Origin: Cyanobacteria bacterium FACHB-63
Lineage (GTDB): Bacteria; Cyanobacteriota; Cyanobacteriia; Leptolyngbyales; Leptolyngbyaceae
DNA: 32,876 bases
Assembly (NCBI GenBank): GCA_014695255.1
Contig: JACJNX010000138.1
Coordinates: forward strand, 1-32,876
Reading direction: 5' to 3'
Below are positions 1 to 8,383 of this stretch, in pieces. A program made the position numbers and the translations under genes. The notes beneath the pieces are model-generated. The model searched no databases. It was not told where the DNA came from and worked only from the letters and a program-made list of their open reading frames with translations. How positions within the stretch are numbered: position 1 is the first letter of the stretch; each line of letters begins with the position of its first letter.

Positions 1-36
1 TCCTCACAACCGCACTTACGAAGCGTTGAATTGCTT

Positions 37-615
37 ATGTCACAATCTGCTCTCGATCGACGAAGAATTAGACGTTTGGGTCAGCGCTCAGATCTTGGCT
101 TTCCGCCCCAAGCGGAAACATTAGCTGCGATTGATATTCAGTCAATAATCTCACTTGGCATTCGAGCAATCATCCTAGACTTGGACAATACAATCATCTC
201 TGAGGATGATCGCTACCTGTCTCCTTATGCCGAGGCTTGGATTATGCAGGCGAAAGATTTAGGGCTAAGGTTCTTTATCCTTTCCAATGGCAAGCGGCGT
301 GTTCGTGTGAAATACTGGTCTAGTTATCTAGGGATACCCGCGATCAGCCCGGCAAAGAAACCCTTTCCGGGTGCATTTCGTAAAGCAATGAAGCACATGA
401 ACGTGCTTCCCAAGCAAGTTGTTGTAATTGGAGATAGCCGTCATACTGATGTTCTGGGTGCATGGCTATCAGGCTGTTTTAGCATTCAGGTCGCATCGCT
501 TCCCCATCCGCCTCGGTGGTGGGAACGGTTGCTCGGAAAATATGTGCAAACCCCTTATCCTTCAGCCCAAATGCTGTGGGACTCTCCGTTGTATTATCAT
601 CACGGCAATTTCTAA
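37..615 (+). CDS. YqeG-family HAD-IIIA phosphatase
   Basis: This is a 192-residue cytoplasmic HAD-superfamily phosphatase of the YqeG type. The family has phosphatase activity, but its physiological substrate in cyanobacteria is not settled. Motif I is LDLDNT (D48, D50, T52), motif II is the S83-N84 pair in ILSNG, a Lys pair at 107-108 fits motif III, and GDSRHTD (G132, D133, T137, D138) is motif IV. The length matches the family. I chose the ATG at 37 over an in-frame TTG at 31. The stop lies only 7 bases before the next gene, so the two are probably co-transcribed. The family assignment is firm; a role in the neighbouring glycan genes is not shown. Confidence 0.9.
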   Translation: MSQSALDRRRIRRLGQRSDLGFPPQAETLAAIDIQSIISLGIRAIILDLDNTIISEDDRYLSPYAEAWIMQAKDLGLRFFILSNGKRRVRVKYWSSYLGIPAISPAKKPFPGAFRKAMKHMNVLPKQVVVIGDSRHTDVLGAWLSGCFSIQVASLPHPPRWWERLLGKYVQTPYPSAQMLWDSPLYYHHGNF

Positions 616-622
616 CTGTCTT

Positions 623-961
623 ATGCAGATCCATTTTCTTTCAAGCTTGCTGATTCTGATTACGGTTGGACTGAACACGCTTGCTCAGTTTCTTCTCAAA
701 TTAGGGTCGGGGCAAAATGCTCTAAGCCTCTATTTGCTAGGAGGAATCTTGGTCTATGGATTAAGTACGATGTTATATGTTTTGGTGTTAGGTAAGCTGA
801 ATTTGTCGGTTGCCTATCCAGTCATCATCGGGCTAACCGTTCTCTCAACAACAGTAACAGGCGCACTTTTTCTAAGAGAAAATGTTGCGATGACGCAATG
901 GTTAGGAGTCGGGCTCGTATTAAGTGGCATCTCGGCGATCGCATCCGGCATCAAGCTTTAG
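623..961 (+). CDS. ArnE/SMR-like small membrane transporter
   Basis: A 112-residue protein with four predicted membrane helices (about 4-26, 36-57, 61-84 and 91-109). It has the SMR/EamA half-size architecture. The helix 1 segment LNTLAQFLLKLG and the helix 2-3 segment VLGKLNLSVAYPV resemble ArnE/ArnF, the proposed flippase for undecaprenyl-phosphate-linked aminoarabinose. The helix 1 glutamate that is essential in drug-exporting EmrE is absent, which argues against simple drug/proton antiport. It starts 7 bases after the YqeG stop and lies upstream of a GT-C-type transferase that could use a lipid-linked sugar. Substrate and flippase role are inferred. The 3' end carries a HIP1 site (935-942). 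Confidence 0.8.
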   Translation: MQIHFLSSLLILITVGLNTLAQFLLKLGSGQNALSLYLLGGILVYGLSTMLYVLVLGKLNLSVAYPVIIGLTVLSTTVTGALFLRENVAMTQWLGVGLVLSGISAIASGIKL

Positions 962-1306
962 CCATTCTATTCACCATTTCATTCAGCGTATCCGCTCTTT
1001 TTCAAGCCATCATGAAGTTGAAATCGATTCTCAAACGCGGCATCTGGTGGTATCAACGCAGCAAGATAGGAAGGTTAGGAGAAGCCGTTTAAATCAGCGA
1101 AGGAACTAATTTAAACGACAATAAATAAAGTGGCTAGATCCTGCTAAGAAAATCGGGATATGAGGTCAAGATAAACATTCTCTCGAATCAACCTCTATTC
1201 GTTTAAATCACTTTGATAATATGGTTTAGTAAAGCTGATAAAAGAACATTTGTTTCAGTTGCTTAATTATCGATTAATACAGTAACCTTCACAGGATAGA
1301 AAGACG
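962..1306. other. Intergenic region, no clear gene
   Basis: No convincing gene is present. A 26-codon reading frame (1012-1092, + strand) is basic but has no other support. An 8-base inverted repeat GTTTAAAT/ATTTAAAC (1087-1094 and 1109-1116) surrounds a short spacer, and the sequence then becomes AT-rich up to the next gene. This is a plausible promoter region for the 1307 gene, but I could not assign -10/-35 elements. Confidence 0.5.
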
Positions 1307-4300
1307 ATGAGTAGAGAACCCCGACTGGGCTTCAAACATATCAAATCTCTTTTGTTTCAGAAGCGAGCTTACCAAATAGACGGTTTGATTGTTCTAATCT
1401 TGGGATTTGCGATCGGCATTGTGTCTTATTTAGGCAGTCAACAAATTCCTGATGCAATTTTCACCGATTTTTACGCTCAAGATACCTGGTTTGGCAGTGA
1501 TATTCCCACTGTTTTTGGTAATATGACGAGCGTCCAAAGTGACTTTGGACGCAACAACAAGCATCCTTTGTTCCCTTTACTCGTTCTTCCGCCAATCCTT
1601 GTTATCGGTAAGCTATTTCATCTTGATCCGGTTGCAACAGTTAGGTTCGTTATTCCATTGATTGCTGTAGCTTGGATTGGGCTCCTGTTTGCTCTGTTTC
1701 GGCTAATGGGCTGCGCTCGGCTTGATGCAACTTTATTTAGTCTAGTCGGTGGATCCAGTGCAGCAGCAATCTTCTGGTTCACGGTTCCAGAGTCGTTTTC
1801 TTTTGGTTCAGTGACCATTTTGATGGCGCTCGTGCTGGCTGCACTTGCCCAACATCGTGTTCTTTCCCCGATTTGGTATGTGATGGTCGGGATTCTCACG
1901 GTTGGCATCACGATTACAAATTGGATGGCTGGAATACTTGCTACAATCGCCAGCTACCGATGGAAGAAAGTCCTTCAGATCACGTTCGCTACATTTGTCG
2001 TTATCAATGCTCTTTGGATTGTACAGCGCTCTATTTTTCGCAGTGCTGGTTATCCCTTTTCTCTAAAAACCTTCGTTGGTGAAAAGAAATTCATGTCTGT
2101 ACAAGAAGGTAGCACGCCAAAAGCGATCGCTTCTTTCTTCTATCAGACGCTGGTGATGCCAGCTGTTCAGTTTACGGATTCTGCGCTCAGACCCGGGTGG
2201 ATGAAGCCTGCTGTTGATACCTTGGCACCAGGTTCAGGTGGCTTTTGGGGAACGATCGCGGTTCTGGCATGGACAGCTTTGCTGGTGTTAGGGGTGTGGG
2301 GCTTTTTTTCGACGAAAAAGCACCCCAAACTCCGCCTTGTATTGGGACTCACTCTTCTTGGTCAGTTAGCTATGCACAGTGTGTATGGCACCGGAGAAAC
2401 TTTTATCTATGCGTTACACTTTGCTCCTTTACTCCTAGCGGTTGCTGCATTTAGTGCTTTAACGCGCCTGAGGGCGCTAGCCCTTATTCTCGCTGCGTTG
2501 ATCATTGTGAGCGCTGGCATCAACAATCGATCACAATTCACTCAGCTGACAGCAGCGTTGATCAACTATGGTACACCCCATCAACAAGTCCAAGCTCATA
2601 TGCGGCTTCGTCCTGCTGATCATTGGCCCCGCGCTCAAGGCCATGTGGTATTAGCAATTCCAGGAACGAGCGATGAGAACAAAGCTTACTATGAACCTGC
2701 CGGAAGTTTTAGCCCAGTTGCTGGAAGCTTTGGCGTCTCGATTTGGGTCATGGATCAAAATGGAAATGTCAAAATTACAAGTGATGAAATTCCACTCGAT
2801 CAGATTCAGCAGCAACTGCTTGATGCAACAAATCAGAATCCATCGGGAGTTTTAACCAAAACTGAGTATTATCAGGCCTCTTGGTCAAGTCCAAAGTTGG
2901 GGATCTGGAATCTAAGTCTCAAAGCGCCAGCGGATTCTAAAAATCGTCTTGCTGTAGTCGTTCGTAGCGTCGGACCAGCAGGAGGTGCAGTGAAATCCCT
3001 CAATTGGACTGGGCAAGAGTTGTTGATTAACGATCGTTGGGCAATCCAAAATTTGTCAACACAGGCTAAGATTTTCTTAGGCAGTGAGCAATCGCAGGGT
3101 TGGACTCACCAAAAAGCAACTGCTACGCAATGGCAAGATGAAACTGGTTGGGGATATGCTCGATTAGAACTAGGCAGTGGGAATAGCTGGGATTTGATCC
3201 TTGAAGACACCCAACCGACCCCTGGCATTCAGTCAGTTTTAACAATAAACAACACCCTATCTAAGCCAGTTCTAGATCTGCCAAATTCCCAATTTACCGA
3301 TAGCTTCAATGCCCAAATCTCTCATCTCAAGATGGGACTAGTTGGTAATCAAATTCGTCCTGGCGACCCACTCGACTATGCCCTTCCGCGCTTTCGTGAT
3401 GGTGCCTATGAACTGGTCGCTTTAGCTCGCACTGGGCAAATTGAGATTGCAAAGCAGCTTGCTTCATTTTTTGCTGCAACCGATTTCATGAATGGAACAC
3501 AGCCAGAAGCGGATATTCCTGCCTTAGGTATCTGGGCTCTGACAACATTGGCGCAGCAGGTGAATCAACCTGCCTATGACCAGACGCTTTGGCCTGATGT
3601 TCGCCGTAAAGCAGAGTTGATTACCGATTTACTCTCTACAAACCGCCCCGGCTATCCTATAGCGGTCAAGTCGCAGGTTCCCTTTTCAGAGTATCCAGAT
3701 TTTGTCAATTTAGAGCTGGCTGCTGGAAAAATGGAAGGGTCACCAGGTTTAATTGCAATTGACTCTTCAGCGAATCTTATGAGTTATCGTGCGCTGTTAG
3801 ATGCCGCTGCCCTTGCCGATCGTGTAAAACAACCAGAAATAGCTGCTCGTTGGCGATCGCAGGCAGATCAATTACAGATGGCATGGCAGAAGTCGTTTGG
3901 TCTTAAATTCGCAACAATGGACGCTACTTACACTCAGGGTCTTTGGCCCAGTTGGATTGCAACTGCCACTCAGGATTCTTTTGTGAAGGAGCTAGAGAAC
4001 CGTTGGAATACCGTTTACGATGACCACGGGAACTTGCGTCAGGTACCAGAGGATGGAAATTTCAATCTTGCTGAAACCCATCAGTGGCTATATCTCAATC
4101 AGACTGAGCGTGTATGGTCAACCTTACAATGGTTCTGGAATCATCAAGCATCACCAGGATTGTACACCTGGTGGGGCAAGAATGATGACCCAAGCGGAGC
4201 TCGCCTGCCGAGCAGTTTATCCCATTGGTACCGCTTCCGAGGCTGGGTGAATCAGCCCCAGCTGACGCCTCATTACTGGACAGCAGCAGAAATGCTACTG

Positions 4301-4567
4301 TTGCAACTGGACATGCTAGCTTACGTTAATCCAACCACTCAATCTCCCACTTTGGTCATTGGAGCAGGGATCCCCCGACAATGGATCGATCAACCGATGC
4401 AAGTCAAAGGGCTACTAGTGAATGGCAATTTGGTTAACTGGATGTGGGACGGTAAACAGATGACAGTGCAAATTCAAGGTAAAAAAATCGCTGTGCAACT
4501 TGGCGAAAATTTTCCTAAAAATGCGCTCATCAATACTGTGTTGTTAACTGGAGGCAGCTTAGGTTAG
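1307..4567 (+). CDS. GT-C-like membrane transferase fused to a six-hairpin-glycosidase-like domain
   Basis: This 1086-residue protein has two halves. Residues about 24-410 hold roughly ten hydrophobic helices. The first loop has acidic residues (D49, D54, D59) and the HPLFPLL segment near 86, the layout of GT-C (PMT/ArnT-type) enzymes that take sugars from lipid carriers. Residues about 420-640 look like beta-rich extracytoplasmic domains. Residues about 650-1010 resemble an (alpha/alpha)6 six-hairpin glycosidase, with acidic candidates in FRDGAYE (near 697), QPEAD (near 734) and PEDGN (near 915). Residues 1020-1075 look like the C-terminal beta-sandwich of such enzymes. The start follows a purine-rich AGGATAGAAAG. 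An ArnE-like flippase gene lies upstream. Domain calls come from pattern recognition only, so the reaction is unknown. Confidence 0.75.
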   Translation: MSREPRLGFKHIKSLLFQKRAYQIDGLIVLILGFAIGIVSYLGSQQIPDAIFTDFYAQDTWFGSDIPTVFGNMTSVQSDFGRNNKHPLFPLLVLPPILVIGKLFHLDPVATVRFVIPLIAVAWIGLLFALFRLMGCARLDATLFSLVGGSSAAAIFWFTVPESFSFGSVTILMALVLAALAQHRVLSPIWYVMVGILTVGITITNWMAGILATIASYRWKKVLQITFATFVVINALWIVQRSIFRSAGYPFSLKTFVGEKKFMSVQEGSTPKAIASFFYQTLVMPAVQFTDSALRPGWMKPAVDTLAPGSGGFWGTIAVLAWTALLVLGVWGFFSTKKHPKLRLVLGLTLLGQLAMHSVYGTGETFIYALHFAPLLLAVAAFSALTRLRALALILAALIIVSAGINNRSQFTQLTAALINYGTPHQQVQAHMRLRPADHWPRAQGHVVLAIPGTSDENKAYYEPAGSFSPVAGSFGVSIWVMDQNGNVKITSDEIPLDQIQQQLLDATNQNPSGVLTKTEYYQASWSSPKLGIWNLSLKAPADSKNRLAVVVRSVGPAGGAVKSLNWTGQELLINDRWAIQNLSTQAKIFLGSEQSQGWTHQKATATQWQDETGWGYARLELGSGNSWDLILEDTQPTPGIQSVLTINNTLSKPVLDLPNSQFTDSFNAQISHLKMGLVGNQIRPGDPLDYALPRFRDGAYELVALARTGQIEIAKQLASFFAATDFMNGTQPEADIPALGIWALTTLAQQVNQPAYDQTLWPDVRRKAELITDLLSTNRPGYPIAVKSQVPFSEYPDFVNLELAAGKMEGSPGLIAIDSSANLMSYRALLDAAALADRVKQPEIAARWRSQADQLQMAWQKSFGLKFATMDATYTQGLWPSWIATATQDSFVKELENRWNTVYDDHGNLRQVPEDGNFNLAETHQWLYLNQTERVWSTLQWFWNHQASPGLYTWWGKNDDPSGARLPSSLSHWYRFRGWVNQPQLTPHYWTAAEMLLLQLDMLAYVNPTTQSPTLVIGAGIPRQWIDQPMQVKGLLVNGNLVNWMWDGKQMTVQIQGKKIAVQLGENFPKNALINTVLLTGGSLG

Positions 4568-4618
4568 TCTCCGTTTTCTTCATGATAGGAGCCAAGACCC
4601 TGAGAGTAACTATCAAAG

Positions 4619-5098
4619 TCAGATTTCCCTGCTGTTAGAAGACGTTTGAGAAGTAGTAGATGATGTCAGCTTTCGTAGGAGTGTACAGAGAAAAGAGGTG
4701 TAGATGAGCGTTGCCGAAGTATCAGGCAGGTATTCGTAATTTCTGCTCAAGCGACCATACTGTCCAGGCTAGCCATAAGTGCTTCGCTCACCCAACGGCG
4801 CAGAATTACTTTGAAGCTGCGATCAATCGGTGCAGGTTTCATACCCGAGGCAACAATACGACGTGATTCAGCATTCGGGTGTTGAACGCGGTGTACTGTC
4901 CAACCCAATTTCTCTCTGACTCAACTGACAAACGTGCTGTGATAGCCCTCACGAACCCGCAAATGTCTTAATTGCGGGTGTCTTAATCGCGGGAACTGAT
5001 ATGCAATCCCATGCAAAAGTTGTTTTGCACCTTCCCAATCTGCTGTATTCGCACTCAAGGCCAAAGCCTTGAGCAGAAACCCTTGCGTATCGACACTT
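4619..5098 (-). pseudogene. Degenerate IS5-family transposase fragment
   Basis: Reading the - strand gives a recognisable IS5-family C-terminal half: VDTQGFLLKALALSA, then FPRLRHPQLRHLRVREGY, a TGA stop, GWTVHRVQHP, and IVASGMKPAPIDRSFKVILR followed by RWVSEALMASLDSMVA. A second stop (4747-4749) and a frame change precede LPDTSATLIYTSF, which matches the helical tail of IS5 transposases. The N-terminal half is missing and at least two lesions are present, so this is a dead relic. It fills most of the 630-base gap between the GT-C gene and the small ORF at 5201. No intact terminal repeats were seen. Confidence 0.7.
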
Positions 5099-5200
5099 TA
5101 CTTTGTCATCATAAAATTGGATAGTAGTTTAATTGGGGATAGAGTTTTTCACTAACATCAGTTCTTTTTTCAGCTGATATTTGCTAGGAATCGACTTACT

Positions 5201-5395
5201 ATGATGTATCTTAAGCCTCTTAGAGCATTTGTATTATCACTATTACTACTCTGTACAGTTTTTGTTACGACGGCTCAGGCCCAAGTAGGGGGTGGGGAGG
5301 AAGGCGGTAATACACAATCACTAGTTCAAGTGATCGTGCAAATCGTTGTGACTGCGATCGTTTTAAGAGTGTTAAGCTGCTTTGATCTGCCATGA
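5201..5395 (+). CDS. Small putative exported peptide, unknown function
   Basis: A 64-residue ORF with a convincing signal peptide: basic start, hydrophobic core LSLLLLCTVFVTT, and AQA as a likely cleavage site near residue 28. A Gly/Glu-rich stretch (VGGGEEGG) and a second hydrophobic segment (SLVQVIVQIVVTAIVL) follow. The last residues (RVLSCFDLP) look unrelated, so the native 3' end may have been lost when mobile DNA inserted nearby. It sits between an IS5 relic and an ISKra4 copy. I recognise no family. It could be a chance ORF, although the signal peptide argues for a real, possibly truncated, gene. Confidence 0.4.
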   Translation: MMYLKPLRAFVLSLLLLCTVFVTTAQAQVGGGEEGGNTQSLVQVIVQIVVTAIVLRVLSCFDLP

Positions 5396-5535
5396 TTGCC
5401 ACTTGCAAATCCACTAAATCGTAGCCATTGCATAGCTCCTGAAACTGCCCAAACAATGAATACAGGAAAACAAAATGCAATCAGTCAAAATCTCTGCTCA
5501 AAATAGCTTGAGCATCAATCCTTTGATGGGCGCAT
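5396..5535. other. Short region left of ISKra4, boundary not resolved
   Basis: No gene could be supported. A 6-base stem GCTCAA/TTGAGC (5496-5501 and 5508-5513) lies near the left side of the ISKra4 copy and may be part of its end. One - strand frame here is hydrophobic (AFCFPVFIVWAVSGAMQW) and could be the end of a membrane-protein gene, but it contains a stop and has no start. Confidence 0.3.
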
Positions 5536-6924
5536 CTAATGGTTGGGGGAGTGCAGTTCGAGGGTCAATGAGTGGTCAGCGAACAAGGAATCGAAGCGCT
5601 GATTGACCCAAGCTAAACGTAGATGCAGCAAATGGTTAAACCCAGATTCACTCCAACGCATTCCCGTCCCTTTAAAGCGCTGCTGAATCAGCCATTTGCA
5701 AGCACTCTCAACCATGCCAGACCCAATGGGAAAGCCGAGTTTTTTGAAGGCGCGATATTGCACATGAGCCAGATGGGTGCTGAGATACTGCCGCACTCGC
5801 TTGAGCGTCGGCTTAGCAGATTCAGGCGTAGAGGCATACTTGAGCAAGCGTCCAAACTCCTTGAGGATGCGGTGAACATAGCCGTGCCGGAGTTGATGTC
5901 GCAACTGCTCAAACCATTGTTGAGGAGTCCGAGTCGGCAAGGTATTACCATAAGCAACGGCTGCTTCCCACAACTGTTGAGCGGCGTGGTAGAAATCTAA
6001 GATGCCGACAGCGACTCCTGCCCAGTACTGCTCAAACAATCGCCAAAAGCCTCTCGCTCCAGCACTGATCCAAACCACTTGAGTCGCAGTGCTGATCCCT
6101 TGGCGCAAGGCTTCGAGCTGCAATCGCGATTGTAAGGCATCCAAGTCTCCAAGCACTGCGACGAAGCGGCGTTGGACAAGTTGCGTACTGCTCCGAGCGC
6201 TGCAAGTTTGAACCGATTTGAGGCGGGCAAGCACCGCGATCTTGACTTCTCGAAATTGAATTTTGCCTTTGGCGGTTCCAGACTGCGACCGAAATGGCAC
6301 ACTCACCCCATCGGCTGCAATGACCAACGGCAAGTCTGTCCACTCTGAGTCTAGCGGTTCAACCGTCGGTTCAATTCCGTGTGCCAATTGCTCCAATTCT
6401 GCATCGAGTTGAGCACTTGCTTGTTGTCCAGATTGTTGTACCCATTGCTACACACTGTCATCACTGATGCGAATGCCACACAGCTGCATCAACAGATACG
6501 CCGCGATCTCAAACGGCAAAAATACCGCCAACAGACAGCTCAAGCGTACCAATTCTACCGACGTATGCTGGTAAGCGGTAATCCCCAGCACTGCATCAAA
6601 CGGGGTGGAATGACTCCCAGCACACCGATTCGGACATCGCCCCACCCCTCGCCGCCACTCGACCCAACCCACCAGTGTCAGCATCCGACGTTGGACAAAG
6701 CCCTTGCGCTCTAGCCGGCTGCCACAGGTCGCACAATTGCTCCAAACCTGCGGCGCTTGGGCGCGTTCCTGTAACTGCTGTTCCACAAGCTTGCGGGCAA
6801 ACCATAGCCCCAACTGCCAGGCTGCTAGCACTAAACTCGCCAGCGTTAAACTCGTTTGCAGTTTTTCATACAGCGGTTGTAATTCACATTCATCGACTTC
6901 ATTGGCGAATCTCAGCGTTAGCAT
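5536..6924 (-). pseudogene. ISKra4-family transposase interrupted by one amber codon
   Basis: This is an ISKra4-type transposase of about 463 codons. The N-terminal part carries a CATCG...CPNRC zinc-ribbon-like segment. The C-terminal part starts the DDE core with VIAADGVSVPF and ends in the helical VESACKWLIQQRFKGTGM region. The two halves are in the same frame and are separated only by TAG at 6448-6450 (the codons around it read D S V stop Q W V Q Q), so one base change, probably from TGG, inactivated it. I chose the ATG at 6924; an ATG at 6954 lies inside the upstream hairpin. No other lesion is visible, suggesting recent inactivation or suppression. Terminal repeats were not resolved. Confidence 0.85.
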
Positions 6925-6947
6925 GGAAGGACATATTAATTGTTTCA

Positions 6948-6976
6948 GGCACATCCAAACCGGATGTGCCTTTTTT
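6948..6976 (+). terminator. Hairpin with T tract beside ISKra4
   Basis: A perfect 9-base stem GGCACATCC/GGATGTGCC (6948-6956 and 6962-6970) with a 5-base loop is followed on the + strand by TTTTTT (6971-6976). This is the form of an intrinsic terminator for rightward transcription. It sits just upstream of the leftward transposase. In a leftward transcript the same stem would cover the alternative ATG at 6954, so it could also limit translation from read-through RNA. Confidence 0.65.
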
Positions 6977-6996
6977 GTGTGCTCTTCGATTCTCGC

Positions 6997-8346
6997 TCAT
7001 CCTGCTTGTAGTCCCCCAACCATCAGATGCGCCCTCCTTTGATTCTGCCATTCTAGTCCAATCATGGTTGCAACAAAGAGGGTATATCCTGGCTCTTCCA
7101 ATTGAGAAAGTATGAGTCCAAAGACAAATACAGTCAGCATGAGATATTTGGAAAGGTCACTCACACAGATGTAGCGCCAGACTAAAAATGCCATATAAAA
7201 ATATGAGGCTAATCCTAATGGTCCCAAATCTCCCCAAATGCCTGCCCAACCAAATAGAGGAGAAAACATACTTGACTGATCGCCTAACCAACTTTGACCC
7301 ACTGCCATCCAAACTTGCTTACTGGCAAGATGTATCGTTGCACCTAGGGGAGCTAACAGATTCCAATAAACGTGCAGCATCCATCCACCTAATCGTCCAA
7401 CAGTATGACCAGGGCCTAACCCGAGCAGCCAGTTGAGCGGAGAGTGGAAGTGTTGGGGAACAATCCGAAAGGCTGCAAATTTTAATAAAGTTGCTTCCCC
7501 ATCTGGACCATAAATTTCTGGTCTAATCCAAACAGTGAATGGTTTAAGAGCTTCAAATTTGTAAATAGCCCAGTAAAATACGCTTAAAAAGACAGCGGCT
7601 AGAATTAAATATATTAGTGTCTTTTTGATGTCTCTAATATTAATTAAATAAAGCAGTATATAAGCCACAATGAATGACAACAGTACTTGCTTGGTATCTG
7701 AAATAATAATGTGGTTAAAACAAGCTAGGACGATCGCAATACGAAACCACAGGGGCTTTGCTTTAGCTGTAACGAAGTAATAAGCTGCAAAGGTCATAGC
7801 AACTGATCCCCCAAGTACGTGACCTGCGCCCTGTCCAATAAAAATTCCTTTTATATTGTCTTCTAATCCAATTAATTTATCCATTCGGAAAACATATTTT
7901 TGGACGTAGGCAAAGAGCATATTAATCATAGCGGCTTGCAAAATCCACTTGCGAAAGCGCTCATAGCCTTCGATCGTCATTGGGATGCTGACGATCGTTA
8001 GAATCAGAATAAAGGGTTCTGCCAGCAACAGATAACTAAGCGCTGCATTGACGATCCCGGCTTCATTAAGTAAAGCACTGGCAAATACAACAATAAGAAA
8101 TAGAAATAGGCTGAATAGAAGGTTTTTTGAGATAGCAACTTGTTTAGGGTCTTTACTACGGGAGCTAAGTAAAACAGATCCGCAGGCAAATGGAATTGCT
8201 ACAAAATGCAAGAAATTAATAGCAGAGGGTATCTTAAGCGCAGTTAGAACCCTGGGAAATAAAGCTGTACCAATTCCAAGTAGGGTTAGATTGGAATTAG
8301 TGACATATCCCTTTGGTTTAGCAACGGATTCTAATGTTGAACTCAT
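6997..8346 (-). CDS. Wzy/O-antigen ligase-like polysaccharide membrane protein
   Basis: A 449-residue polytopic protein with about eleven hydrophobic segments and a large hydrophilic loop around residues 270-350. That loop contains the GLGPGHTVGRLG segment, in the position of the big periplasmic loop of Wzy polymerases and WaaL-type ligases. Such proteins join lipid-linked oligosaccharides into polymers or attach them to acceptors on the outer face of the plasma membrane. It is last in the three-gene - strand block after the pectate-lyase-fold gene (37-base gap). The ISKra4 hairpin lies directly beyond its stop. Sequence alone cannot separate polymerase from ligase, and the family diverges strongly. 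Confidence 0.75.
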   Translation of the reverse strand: MSSTLESVAKPKGYVTNSNLTLLGIGTALFPRVLTALKIPSAINFLHFVAIPFACGSVLLSSRSKDPKQVAISKNLLFSLFLFLIVVFASALLNEAGIVNAALSYLLLAEPFILILTIVSIPMTIEGYERFRKWILQAAMINMLFAYVQKYVFRMDKLIGLEDNIKGIFIGQGAGHVLGGSVAMTFAAYYFVTAKAKPLWFRIAIVLACFNHIIISDTKQVLLSFIVAYILLYLINIRDIKKTLIYLILAAVFLSVFYWAIYKFEALKPFTVWIRPEIYGPDGEATLLKFAAFRIVPQHFHSPLNWLLGLGPGHTVGRLGGWMLHVYWNLLAPLGATIHLASKQVWMAVGQSWLGDQSSMFSPLFGWAGIWGDLGPLGLASYFYMAFLVWRYICVSDLSKYLMLTVFVFGLILSQLEEPGYTLFVATMIGLEWQNQRRAHLMVGGLQAG

Positions 8347-8383
8347 ATAGCTGACTCAAACTTTCACATAATAGCAGCTTACT

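Noticed and set aside
898-1109. Two short + strand ORFs after the ArnE-like gene
   Set aside because: They overlap the end of the transporter gene and each other and show no conserved pattern.
1087-1210. GTTTAAATCA-like repeats as a possible CRISPR leader or repeat
   Set aside because: Only two short imperfect copies with irregular spacing, so not an array.
5265-5480. 71-residue - strand ORF over the small exported-peptide gene
   Set aside because: It overlaps the ORF with a clear signal peptide, has no recognisable motif and no ribosome site. It is most likely a shadow.
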